Source of the DNA: Nitriliruptorales bacterium
GTDB taxonomy: Bacteria; Actinomycetota; Nitriliruptoria; Euzebyales; Egibacteraceae
Direction of reading: 5' to 3'
Assembly: GCA_007119305.1 (NCBI GenBank)
Contig: SKPY01000405.1
Location: 1-5,895 of the forward strand
Length of the DNA: 5,895 nt
Of the stretch, positions 1 to 5,877 are shown piece by piece (positions within the stretch are counted from its first letter, which is position 1; each line of letters opens with the position of its first letter). The notes under the pieces were generated by a model. That model was not told the origin of the DNA, did no database searches, and was given only the letters and a program-made list of their open reading frames with translations. A program made the position numbers and the translations under genes.

Positions 1-210
1 CGCCAGCCCGGCGAGCGCGCCCCAGCCCAGGTCCGTGCCCGCCGGCGCGGGGCCCGCGAGGACGAGCGCCGCCGTGGCGACGCCCGCAAGACCAGCCGAC
101 TGGCCGAGGACGAGCACCCGCAGCACTCCGTAGCGACGGCTCATCAGGCCGCCCAGGAAGTCCCCGACCCCGTAGCCGAGGGCGGCCCCGAGGCTGGCCA
201 GCAGGCTCAT
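1..210 (-). CDS. EamA/DMT-family transporter, N-terminal fragment (cut by window edge)
   Basis: Reading the minus strand from ATG at 210 gives 70 codons, open to the left edge, so the C-terminal part is missing. The product is strongly hydrophobic. A first membrane segment covers about residues 3-22 and contains GYGVGDFLGG followed by a basic SRR turn. A second segment covers about residues 29-53. A glycine-rich first helix with a G-x-x-DFLGG-x-x-SRR pattern is typical of the start of 10-TM EamA (drug/metabolite transporter) permeases, which usually have about 290 residues. The family call rests on this short stretch and the substrate is unknown. An in-frame GTG at 216 is an alternative start, and neither start has a strong Shine-Dalgarno. 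The gene begins 10-16 nt after the stop of the SDR gene on the same strand, so the two are probably cotranscribed, with the SDR first. Another small-molecule permease family is possible. Confidence 0.65.
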   Translation of the reverse strand, partial: MSLLASLGAALGYGVGDFLGGLMSRRYGVLRVLVLGQSAGLAGVATAALVLAGPAPAGTDLGWGALAGLA

Positions 211-226
211 CGTCACCGCGGCACGC

Positions 227-997
227 TCACGGGCGGGTCGACAGCCCCCCGTCCACGGCGATGACCTGGCCGGTGACGTAGGCCGCGGCGCGCGACGCGA
301 GGTAGATGGCGACGCCGGCCATGTCCTCGGGCGCGCCGATGCGGCCCAGCGGGCAGGCGTCCCTGATCGCGTCCCCGAACTGCTCCAGCGTGGCCGCCAT
401 CATCTTGCTCTCGAACGGTCCGGGCGCCACCGCGTTCACCGTGATGCGCCGCCCGGCGAGCTGCTGGGCGAGCACGCGCGTCAGGTGGTGCAGCCCCGCC
501 TTGCTCGCCGAGTACGCGTAGGTCTCCAGCAGCGGTACGCGCAGCCCGTCGATCGAGCCGATGTTGATGACGCGGGCGGGGTCGGCAGCGCTCGCGGCCC
601 GCTCCAGCAGCGGCAGGCAGGCGCGGGTCAGGTGGAACGGTCCCTTGAGGTTCACGGCGAGCACCTTGTCCCAGCCGCTGTCGGGGTAGTCCGCCAACGG
701 GGCGCCCCACGTGGCGCCGGCGTTGTTCACGAGCACGTCGAGGGCGTCCTCCCGGTCGGCCACGGCGGCGGCGAGGCGGTTGGCCTCCGCCTCGGTGGAC
801 AGGTCGGCCGGCAAGGCCACGCACGTGCCGCCGGCCGACAGCTCCCCTGCGACCTGCTCGCAGACCTCGGCCTTGCGCGACGAGATGTAGACCCGCGCGC
901 CCGCCTCGACGAAGGCCTGCGCGATCATGCGCCCGATCCCGCGGGAACCGCCCGTGACGAGGACGGACTTGCCGTCCACGGCGAACAACCTCTGCAT
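227..997 (-). CDS. SDR-family NAD(P)-dependent oxidoreductase, RhlG/FabG-like
   Basis: This is a 256-residue classical short-chain dehydrogenase/reductase, the normal length for the family. It carries a Rossmann cofactor motif TGGSRGIG (residues 15-22), NNAG (91-94) and the catalytic tetrad Asn116, Ser148, Tyr162 and Lys166 (YSASK). The VNAVAPGP segment (187-194) and C-terminal VTGQVIAVDGG complete the fold. Arg19 and the SSRK stretch (39-42) after beta-2 suggest NADP(H) preference, which is inference. SSRKAEVCEQ and the GSIDG...ETYAYSASKAGLHHLTR region resemble RhlG-type 3-oxoacyl reductases, but FabG-like sequences are poor predictors of substrate. The ATG at 997 was chosen because a GAAGGG Shine-Dalgarno sits 7 nt upstream and because it places the glycine motif at the usual distance from the N terminus. 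Upstream in-frame starts would add a Pro/Arg-rich tail with no family match. It is a soluble cytoplasmic enzyme, divergent from pta. Confidence 0.9.
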   Translation of the reverse strand: MQRLFAVDGKSVLVTGGSRGIGRMIAQAFVEAGARVYISSRKAEVCEQVAGELSAGGTCVALPADLSTEAEANRLAAAVADREDALDVLVNNAGATWGAPLADYPDSGWDKVLAVNLKGPFHLTRACLPLLERAASAADPARVINIGSIDGLRVPLLETYAYSASKAGLHHLTRVLAQQLAGRRITVNAVAPGPFESKMMAATLEQFGDAIRDACPLGRIGAPEDMAGVAIYLASRAAAYVTGQVIAVDGGLSTRP

Positions 998-1004
998 CGT
1001 GGGA

Positions 1005-1010
1005 CCCTTC
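1005..1010 (-). promoter_or_regulatory. Ribosome binding site of the SDR gene
   Basis: The minus strand reads GAAGGG, 7 nt before the ATG at 997. It supports that start over the in-frame starts further upstream. Confidence 0.7.
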
Positions 1011-1026
1011 GGTCGACACCGGCGGG

Positions 1027-1032
1027 ATCGTA
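1027..1032 (-). promoter_or_regulatory. Candidate -10 element for the SDR gene
   Basis: The minus strand reads TACGAT, which fits the TAnnnT -10 pattern of housekeeping actinobacterial promoters. It lies 29 nt upstream of the SDR ATG. No good -35 hexamer is visible 16-19 bp further upstream, so this is a weak call based on one short motif. Confidence 0.3.
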
Positions 1033-1126
1033 GCCGTCGCGCGGGCCCGAGCAGCACGCCGGAGGGGTCCATCCGTCGGGTCGGTACCGGGCCTTGTGGA
1101 CCGGGTAAGGGGCCGGGTCGGACCTC

Positions 1127-1132
1127 TAGCAT
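1127..1132 (+). promoter_or_regulatory. Candidate -10 element for pta-ackA
   Basis: TAGCAT matches TAnnnT and would put transcription start near 1138-1140, leaving a leader of about 55 nt before the pta ATG. The sequence about 17 bp upstream is GC-rich with no recognisable -35 hexamer. A TTGTGG at 1094-1099 is too far away (27 bp) to pair with it. This is a motif match only. Confidence 0.3.
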
Positions 1133-1174
1133 CAACACAGGCGCTGCACCCGCAGGTGCCGCACGTTCGTGTTG
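1133..1174 (+). promoter_or_regulatory. Inverted-repeat structure in the presumed pta leader
   Basis: CAACAC (1133-1138) is perfectly complementary to GTGTTG (1169-1174). Nested inside are GCG/CGC (1141-1143 with 1160-1162) and a hairpin GCACC-CGCA-GGTGC (1146-1159). Together they can form a stem with one internal loop, one 2-nt bulge and 14 base pairs. It begins at the candidate transcription start and ends 8 nt before the Shine-Dalgarno, which remains unpaired. It could be a leader RNA structure or an operator dyad. It matches no riboswitch class I recognise. In DNA this GC-rich some of the pairing is expected by chance. Confidence 0.35.
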
Positions 1175-1182
1175 CCCACACT

Positions 1183-1187
1183 GAGGA
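1183..1187 (+). promoter_or_regulatory. Ribosome binding site of pta
   Basis: GAGGA lies 7 nt before the ATG at 1195. This fixes the start of Pta, rather than the in-frame GTG at 1096, which would add 33 unrelated residues. Confidence 0.75.
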
Positions 1188-1194
1188 CCGCCCC

Positions 1195-3279
1195 ATGGCC
1201 CGGAACCTCTACCTCGCCTCGCTCGAGCCCGCCGGCGGCAAGTCGGTCGTCACCCTGGGCCTGCTGGAGCTGCTGTCGCGGCGGATCGACCGTCTCGGCT
1301 ACTTCCGCCCGGTGATCCCGTCGGGGCCGCAACGCGACTTCCGCATCGAGCTCGCGACCGAGCGCTACCAGCTCGGCCTCGACTACGACGACTGCTACGC
1401 CTACACCGCCGACGAGGTCGCCGAGCTGCACGCCACCGGCCGCACCGACGAGCTCTTCACCGGGATCCTCGACAGCTACAAGGCGCTCGAGCGCCGCTGC
1501 GACTTCATCCTGTGCGACGGCACCGACTACACCGGCATGTCCGCAGCGCTCGAGTTCGAGTTCAACGTGCACGTGGCGAACCACCTCGCCGCGCCGGTCG
1601 TCGCCCTCGTCAACGGCAGGGGCAAGGACGGGGGCGCGGTCATCGACGCGGTGCGCCTCGCCCGCGAATCCCTCGTGGCAGAGGGCTGCACGTTGGCCGT
1701 CACGGTCGTCAACCGAATCGCGCCCGAAGACCTCACCGACGTCGCGAAGACGCTCGATGCGCTGCCCGACCACGAGCCGATCTACTGCCTGCCCGAGGTG
1801 CCCCTGCTGTCCGCGCCCACGGTGGGCGAGGTCGTGGAGAGCCTGGGTGGACGGCACGTCCGCGGCGAGACGGGCGACCTCACCCGGGAGGTCACCGACA
1901 CGAAGGTCGCCGCGATGACCCTGCCCAACGTCCTCGACTACATCAGCGACGGGACCCTGCTCATCACCCCCGGGGACCGGGCTGACGTCATCGTGGGCAG
2001 CATCGCCGCCCGGTGCGCGTCCACCTATCCGGAGGTCGCCGGCCTGCTGCTGTCCGGTGGCCTCACGCCCGATCCCCGCATCATCCGCCTGCTCGACGGG
2101 CTGCATGACGCGACGACGCCCGTGTTCCTCGTGGACACCGACACCTACACCACCGCCCAGGCGGTCCATCAGGTCCGCCCGGTCATCCGGCCCACCAACG
2201 AGCGCAAGATCGCCACGGCGCTCGGGCTGTTCGAGGAGCACGTCGACCTCGAGGAGCTCGAGGCGCGGATCGCGGTGACCCGCTCCCAGCGGGTGACGCC
2301 GCTGATGTTCGAGTACGAGCTCATCGAACGGGCGCGCGCCGACCGCAGGCACATCGTCCTGCCCGAGGGGACGGACGACCGCATCCTGCGGGCAGCGGGG
2401 TTGCTGCAGCGCAGGGGGGTCTGCGACCTCACGCTCCTCGGGGACGAGGCCGCGGTCAGCGCCCGCGCGACGGCGCTCAGCGTCGACGTCGCTGACATCC
2501 CGGTGGTGGATCCGGCGACCAGCCCCCTGCGCGAGCGGTTCATCGCCCGCTACCTCGAGCTGCGCGCCCACAAGGGCGTGAAGGAGCGGTTCGCGGAGGA
2601 GGCGATGCACGACGTCGGCTACTTCGGCACGATGATGGTGCACGAGGGGCTGTGCGACGGGATGGTGTCCGGCGCCGCGCACACGACGGGGCACACCATC
2701 CGACCCGCCTTCGAGTTCATCCGCACGAAGCCGGGCATCTCGATCGTGTCGAGCGTGTTCTTCATGTGCCTGCCCGACCGCGTCGTCGTCTACGGCGACT
2801 GTGCGGTCAACCCGAACCCCGACGCCGAGCAGCTCGCCGACATCGCGCTCAGCTCCGCGGAGACGGCCGCGCAGTTCGGCATCGAGCCCGTCGTGGCCAT
2901 GCTGTCCTACTCGACCGGGGAATCCGGCAAGGGCGAGGAGGTCGAGAAGGTCCGCGAGGCCACCAGGCTCGCACGGGAGCGCCGGCCGGACCTCAAGATC
3001 GACGGGCCCATCCAGTACGACGCGGCCGTCGACGCCAGCGTGGCCGAGGCGAAGATGCCGGGCAGCGAGGTCGCCGGGCACGCGACGGTGTTCATCTTCC
3101 CCGACCTGAACACCGGCAACAACACGTACAAGGCGGTGCAGCGCACCGCCGGCGCGGTTGCCATCGGCCCGGTCCTGCAGGGCCTGAACAAGCCGGTCAA
3201 CGACCTGTCGCGGGGCTGCCTGGTCACCGACATCGTCAACACCGTGGCCATCACCGCCATCCAGGCACAGGAGGCGTGA
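1195..3279 (+). CDS. pta: Phosphate acetyltransferase, long multi-domain form
   Basis: This enzyme (EC 2.3.1.8) interconverts acetyl-CoA plus phosphate with acetyl phosphate plus CoA in the cytoplasm. The product has 694 residues, close to the ~700 of the long E. coli-type Pta and about twice the length of catalytic-domain-only forms. Residues 1 to about 205 form a BioD-like P-loop domain starting YLASLEPAGGKS. A DRTGG-type domain follows at about 210-335. The catalytic PTA_PTB domain covers about 370-690. Catalytic-domain hallmarks are DGMVSGAAHTT (488-498), SYSTGESGKG (571-580), DGPIQYDAA (603-611), FPDLNTGNN (635-643) and NKPVNDLSRG (665-674). Ser672, Arg673 and Asp679 align with the CoA- and transition-state-contacting Ser309, Arg310 and Asp316 of the Methanosarcina enzyme. 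The N-terminal P-loop lacks the first glycine of GxxxxGKS (Leu10 instead), so this module is probably regulatory or structural. It is the first gene of an operon with ackA. Confidence 0.96.
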   Translation: MARNLYLASLEPAGGKSVVTLGLLELLSRRIDRLGYFRPVIPSGPQRDFRIELATERYQLGLDYDDCYAYTADEVAELHATGRTDELFTGILDSYKALERRCDFILCDGTDYTGMSAALEFEFNVHVANHLAAPVVALVNGRGKDGGAVIDAVRLARESLVAEGCTLAVTVVNRIAPEDLTDVAKTLDALPDHEPIYCLPEVPLLSAPTVGEVVESLGGRHVRGETGDLTREVTDTKVAAMTLPNVLDYISDGTLLITPGDRADVIVGSIAARCASTYPEVAGLLLSGGLTPDPRIIRLLDGLHDATTPVFLVDTDTYTTAQAVHQVRPVIRPTNERKIATALGLFEEHVDLEELEARIAVTRSQRVTPLMFEYELIERARADRRHIVLPEGTDDRILRAAGLLQRRGVCDLTLLGDEAAVSARATALSVDVADIPVVDPATSPLRERFIARYLELRAHKGVKERFAEEAMHDVGYFGTMMVHEGLCDGMVSGAAHTTGHTIRPAFEFIRTKPGISIVSSVFFMCLPDRVVVYGDCAVNPNPDAEQLADIALSSAETAAQFGIEPVVAMLSYSTGESGKGEEVEKVREATRLARERRPDLKIDGPIQYDAAVDASVAEAKMPGSEVAGHATVFIFPDLNTGNNTYKAVQRTAGAVAIGPVLQGLNKPVNDLSRGCLVTDIVNTVAITAIQAQEA
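3269..3274 (+). promoter_or_regulatory. Ribosome binding site of ackA, inside the end of pta
   Basis: A perfect AGGAGG lies in the last codons of pta, 7 nt before the GTG at 3282. The other in-frame GTG, at 3276, overlaps the pta TGA as GTGA but is only 1 nt from this site, too close to be used. The site therefore decides the ackA start and suggests translational coupling to pta. Confidence 0.8.
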
Positions 3280-3281
3280 GC

Positions 3282-4478
3282 GTGCACGTGCTCGTCCTGA
3301 ACTGCGGCAGCTCGTCAGTGAAGTACCAGCTGTTCGACATGGCAGCGGAGTCGGTGCTCGCGTGGGGCCTCGTCGAGCGCATCGGCGAACCCGAGAGCCG
3401 CGCCGCCCTGCAGGTGCGCGGGGCGGACGGCGACGCCGCCCGCGAGGTCACCGACGACCCCGTGCCCGACCACGCCGAGGCGCTCGAGCGCATCCTCGAT
3501 GCGCTGGAGCGCGCCGGGCTCGGCGGCGACCTCGTGGGCGTCGGCCATCGCGTCGTCCACGGCGGCGAGACCTTCGTCGCGCCGACGGTCATCGACGGGC
3601 AGGTGATCGCGGGGATCAAGGCCCAGGTGCCGCTGGCTCCCCTGCACAACCCGGCCAACCTGCTCGGGATCGAGGTGGCGATGGCCGCCCTCCCCGAGGT
3701 CCGCCAGGTGGCGGTGTTCGACACCGCGTTCCACCAGAGCCTGCCGCCCCGCGCGTACCGCTATGCGCTGCCGGCGTCGCTGTACACCGACTACGGGGTG
3801 CGCCGCTACGGGTTCCACGGGACCTCGCACGCCTACGTCGCGCGCCGCGCCGCCGAGCACCTGGGCCGACCGCTCGAGGCGTGCAACCTCATCACCGCCC
3901 ACCTGGGCAACGGCGCGAGCGTCACCGCGATCGAGGGCGGCCGCAGCGTCGACACGTCGATGGGCCTGTCCCCCCTCGAGGGGCTCGTGATGGGGACCCG
4001 CTCGGGTGACCTCGATCCCGCCGTGGTGTTCCACCTGATGCGCGAAGCCGGCCTGTCGGCGGACGAGGTCGAACGCCTGCTCAACCGTGAGAGCGGCCTC
4101 AAGGGGCTGTGCGGGGCGAACGACCTGCGCCACATCGAGCAGCGCGCCCGGGACGGCGACGCCGACGCGACCCTGGCGCTCGAGGTCTTCTGCCACCGGT
4201 TGCGCAAGTATCTGGGGGCCTACGCGGCCGTGCTCGGTCGGGTGGACGCGCTCGTGTTCACCGCAGGCATCGGTGAGAACTCCCCGACCGTGCGCGCGGA
4301 GGCGTGCCGGGGGCTCGCCGGCTTCGGCGTCACGCTCGACCCGGGCCGCAACGACCGGCGGGCCGACGGCGAGCTCCTCGCCGTCCACGCCGAGGGCAGC
4401 GCCGTCGCGGTGCTGGTCGTGCCCACCGACGAGGAGCTGGAGATCGCCGAGCAGACCCTGGCCTGCGTGCAGGGCTGA
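3282..4478 (+). CDS. ackA: Acetate kinase
   Basis: AckA (EC 2.7.2.1) transfers phosphate between acetyl phosphate and ADP, or between ATP and acetate, completing the Pta-AckA pathway. The product has 398 residues, the normal length for the ASKHA-fold enzyme. Visible signatures are VLNCGSSSVKYQLF (residues 5-18, with Asn7), GHRVVHGG (88-95, Arg90), PLHNPANL (120-127, His122), FDTAFH (146-151, Asp147), YGFHGTSH (176-183, His179), HLGNGAS (207-213), DTSMGLSPLEGLVMGTRSGDLDP (224-246, Arg240) and TAGIGENSP (327-335, Glu332). The C-terminal PTDEE (381-385) supplies the conserved glutamate. All residues known to bind acetate, phosphate or Mg-nucleotide in the archaeal homologue appear present, so the enzyme should be active. 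The GTG start at 3282 was chosen for its ideal AGGAGG spacing. It lies 2 nt after the pta stop, so the two genes are cotranscribed. The stop codon lies in a hairpin shared with the convergent neighbour. Confidence 0.97.
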   Translation: MHVLVLNCGSSSVKYQLFDMAAESVLAWGLVERIGEPESRAALQVRGADGDAAREVTDDPVPDHAEALERILDALERAGLGGDLVGVGHRVVHGGETFVAPTVIDGQVIAGIKAQVPLAPLHNPANLLGIEVAMAALPEVRQVAVFDTAFHQSLPPRAYRYALPASLYTDYGVRRYGFHGTSHAYVARRAAEHLGRPLEACNLITAHLGNGASVTAIEGGRSVDTSMGLSPLEGLVMGTRSGDLDPAVVFHLMREAGLSADEVERLLNRESGLKGLCGANDLRHIEQRARDGDADATLALEVFCHRLRKYLGAYAAVLGRVDALVFTAGIGENSPTVRAEACRGLAGFGVTLDPGRNDRRADGELLAVHAEGSAVAVLVVPTDEELEIAEQTLACVQG

Positions 4479-4490
4479 CCGGCGGTCAGC
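4474..4490. terminator. Hairpin spanning both convergent stop codons; possible bidirectional terminator
   Basis: GCTGACC (4474-4480) and GGTCAGC (4484-4490) form a perfect 7-bp stem around a GGC loop. The stem contains the ackA TGA and, on the other strand, the TGA of the HAD gene. A second short hairpin, GCCGC-GCA-GCGGC, follows at 4491-4503. Neither strand has a T-tract after the stem, so this is not a classical intrinsic terminator. T-less hairpins have been proposed as terminators in high-GC actinobacteria, but function here is unproven. Confidence 0.45.
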
Positions 4491-5160
4491 GCCGCGCAGC
4501 GGCGGCGAGGATCTCCTCCAGACGGACCTGAGCCACGTTGTCGTAGCGCAGGTGCGCGGCACCGACGCGCTCGGGCGGACCGATGCCCACCGCGAGCATG
4601 CCGCCGGCCAGGGCGGCGGCGACGCCCGACTCGGCGTCCTCGATGACCGCGCAGCGTGCCGGAGGAGCCCCGAGCTGCGCCGCGGCGTGGAGGAACAGGT
4701 CGGGCTGGGGCTTCGCGCGCTCGACGGAGTTGCCGTCGCTGATCGCATCGAACAGGTCGGTGATCTGCAACCGGTCGAGCACGTTGCGGGCGTTGCGGCT
4801 CGACGAGCCGATCGCCACCTTGAGCCCGGCCTGCTTGCACTGCATGAGCAGCTCGTGGGCACCGGGCAGGAGGTCGCGCGGGGTGACCTGCTCGAGCGAC
4901 TCGACGTAGTAGCGGTTCTTGCGGTCCGCGAGCGCGAGCTTCTCCTCGGGGTCGAGCTCCCGGTCACCGAGGATGAGGTCGAGGGACTCCATGCGCGACA
5001 CGCCGCGCAGCTGCTCGTTGCGCTCGCGGTCGAACGGCCAGCCCTGCTCGTCGGCGAGGCGCTTCCAGCCGCGGTAGTGGTACTCCGCGGTGTCGGTGAT
5101 GACCCCGTCGAGGTCGAAGATCACCGCGTCGAGCGCTGACGATCGTGTCGCGTCGGTCAT
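4486..5160 (-). CDS. pgmB: Beta-phosphoglucomutase (HAD superfamily)
   Basis: This enzyme (EC 5.4.2.6) converts beta-D-glucose 1-phosphate to glucose 6-phosphate through a beta-glucose 1,6-bisphosphate intermediate. The product has 224 residues, the usual length. FDLDGVITDT (15-24) carries the nucleophile Asp16 and acid/base Asp18. TAEYHYRGWK (24-33) carries His28, which matches His20 of the Lactococcus enzyme and separates this group from plain HAD phosphatases. RGVSR (52-56) is the phosphate/sugar loop in the cap domain. IGSSSRN (117-123) is HAD motif II, Lys150 in KPQPDLF is motif III, and IEDAESG (173-179) is the Mg-binding motif IV. The ATG at 5160 has a modest GAGG 5 nt upstream. The gene is convergent with ackA (7-bp gap) and lies downstream of the MBL hydrolase on the same strand. 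Its usual partner, a maltose, trehalose or kojibiose phosphorylase, is not in the window. A related HAD phosphatase is the main alternative. Confidence 0.87.
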   Translation of the reverse strand: MTDATRSSALDAVIFDLDGVITDTAEYHYRGWKRLADEQGWPFDRERNEQLRGVSRMESLDLILGDRELDPEEKLALADRKNRYYVESLEQVTPRDLLPGAHELLMQCKQAGLKVAIGSSSRNARNVLDRLQITDLFDAISDGNSVERAKPQPDLFLHAAAQLGAPPARCAVIEDAESGVAAALAGGMLAVGIGPPERVGAAHLRYDNVAQVRLEEILAAAARR

Positions 5161-5201
5161 CGGGGCCTCGATCGACTGAGCGGGGGCGCGGATGCGCAGT
5201 C

Positions 5202-5207
5202 ACCCTA
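5202..5207 (-). promoter_or_regulatory. Candidate -10 element for pgmB
   Basis: The minus strand reads TAGGGT (TAnnnT), 41 nt upstream of the pgmB ATG, in the 82-bp gap after the MBL gene. TGCAGG at about the right -35 distance is a poor match. If real, it would let pgmB be transcribed independently of the upstream gene. Confidence 0.25.
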
Positions 5208-5222
5208 GCGGGAGCCGCGTCT

Positions 5223-5242
5223 GCCCTGCAGCCCCGCTGGGC
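5223..5242 (-). terminator. Weak hairpin just after the MBL hydrolase stop
   Basis: Immediately after the MBL stop, the minus strand can fold with GCCC pairing to GGGC at the ends and a CAGC/GCTG stem around a 3-nt loop inside. The two stems compete for one base and leave bulged bases. There is no T-tract. It may attenuate or terminate the upstream transcript, but it could equally be chance in GC-rich DNA. Confidence 0.2.
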
Positions 5243-5866
5243 TCACACGTCGGTGGACTCGCCGGGGTCGAGCACGACGACCTCGGCCAGAGCCGCCGCC
5301 TTGTCCGCGAACAGGTTGGGGTCGGCGATGAACACGTCGTAGTGGATGGGGACGAGCTTGCGCGCTCCAAGCTGCTCGGCGAGGACGTAGGCATCGCGGA
5401 AGCTGACGCTCGGCCCGGCGATCGGCAGCGCGAGGCCGTCGACCCGCAGCCCGTCGATCGCGATGCCGTCGCCGGGATGGAAGAACGTGCCGTCGAAGAC
5501 GAACCCCGTGTTGGGCGGCCCCTGGGCGCCGTCGACCATCGGCACGTGCGGCAGATCGCGCGGCAGCACGTCGAACCCGGCGACCTCGCAGCGTTCCCCG
5601 TCGCGCACCTCGGTCGCCCGCTCCCCACCGATGAGGCTCACCACGTCGGCGTTGGCGTACACGGGGATGTCCCGCTCGAGCAGGACCTCGAGGCTGCGCT
5701 CGTCGAAGTGGTCGGGGTGGCGGTGGGTGTACACGGCGGCGTCGATCGGCCCGAAGTCGTCGAACGCGTGGGCGTCCATGGCGACCGAGCCGGCGTCGAC
5801 GAGCACGCGGCCCCCGTCGGACTTCTCGACGATGATGCAGGACTGGGGGAACTTCGTCACCTTCAT
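5243..5866 (-). CDS. Metallo-beta-lactamase-fold hydrolase (UlaG/UPF0173-like)
   Basis: This is a 207-residue soluble protein of the metallo-beta-lactamase superfamily, of the compact Lactamase_B_3 type (members are usually about 200-230 residues). The N terminus KVTKFPQSCIIVE...RVLVDAGS gives the first beta strands. The metal motif HxHxDH is intact as His48, His50, Asp52 and His53 (THRHPDHFD). FFHPGD (128-133) supplies Asp133, PIHYD (173-177) supplies His175, and His107 may be the remaining ligand. All dinuclear-site residues appear present, so it should be catalytically active. UlaG-type relatives open sugar-phosphate lactones and others hydrolyse phosphodiesters, but nothing here fixes the substrate. 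The start is secure, with GGAGGT on the minus strand (5872-5877) 5 nt before the ATG. It lies 82 bp upstream of pgmB on the same strand, so cotranscription is possible but not tight. No signal peptide is visible. Confidence 0.85.
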   Translation of the reverse strand: MKVTKFPQSCIIVEKSDGGRVLVDAGSVAMDAHAFDDFGPIDAAVYTHRHPDHFDERSLEVLLERDIPVYANADVVSLIGGERATEVRDGERCEVAGFDVLPRDLPHVPMVDGAQGPPNTGFVFDGTFFHPGDGIAIDGLRVDGLALPIAGPSVSFRDAYVLAEQLGARKLVPIHYDVFIADPNLFADKAAALAEVVVLDPGESTDV

Positions 5867-5871
5867 CGCTG

Positions 5872-5877
5872 ACCTCC
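5872..5877 (-). promoter_or_regulatory. Ribosome binding site of the MBL hydrolase
   Basis: The minus strand reads GGAGGT 5 nt before the ATG at 5866, a near-consensus site that fixes the start. The remaining bases to the window edge (5878-5895) are too few to show a promoter or another gene. Confidence 0.75.

Noticed and set aside
1042..1089. Short palindromes CGGGCCCG (1042-1049) and CGGTACCG (1082-1089) and repeated CGGGTCGG (1077-1084, 1114-1121) in the divergent intergenic region
   Set aside because: Eight-base GC-rich palindromes and repeats are common by chance at this composition. Spacing is irregular and no known operator consensus fits.
998..1138. N-terminal extension of the SDR from in-frame upstream starts
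   Set aside because: It would add 47 Pro/Arg-rich residues ahead of the Rossmann motif, has no good ribosome binding site, and overlaps the candidate promoter. The ATG at 997 has a clear GAAGGG site.
1132..3081. Very long open frame on the minus strand opposite pta
   Set aside because: It is antisense to a clearly real pta. Its translation is rich in Arg, Gly, Asp and Val with no recognisable domain, and it has no Shine-Dalgarno. Long antisense frames are expected in DNA of this GC content.
3315..4967. Long open frame on the minus strand spanning ackA and part of pgmB
   Set aside because: It crosses two real genes, overlaps pgmB in another frame, and gives low-complexity Ser/Arg-rich and Gly/Val-rich sequence. 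It is a GC-driven shadow frame.
5168..5175. TCGATCGA palindrome upstream of pgmB
   Set aside because: It is an 8-bp single occurrence next to the Shine-Dalgarno, with no second half-site or flanking symmetry. Probably chance.
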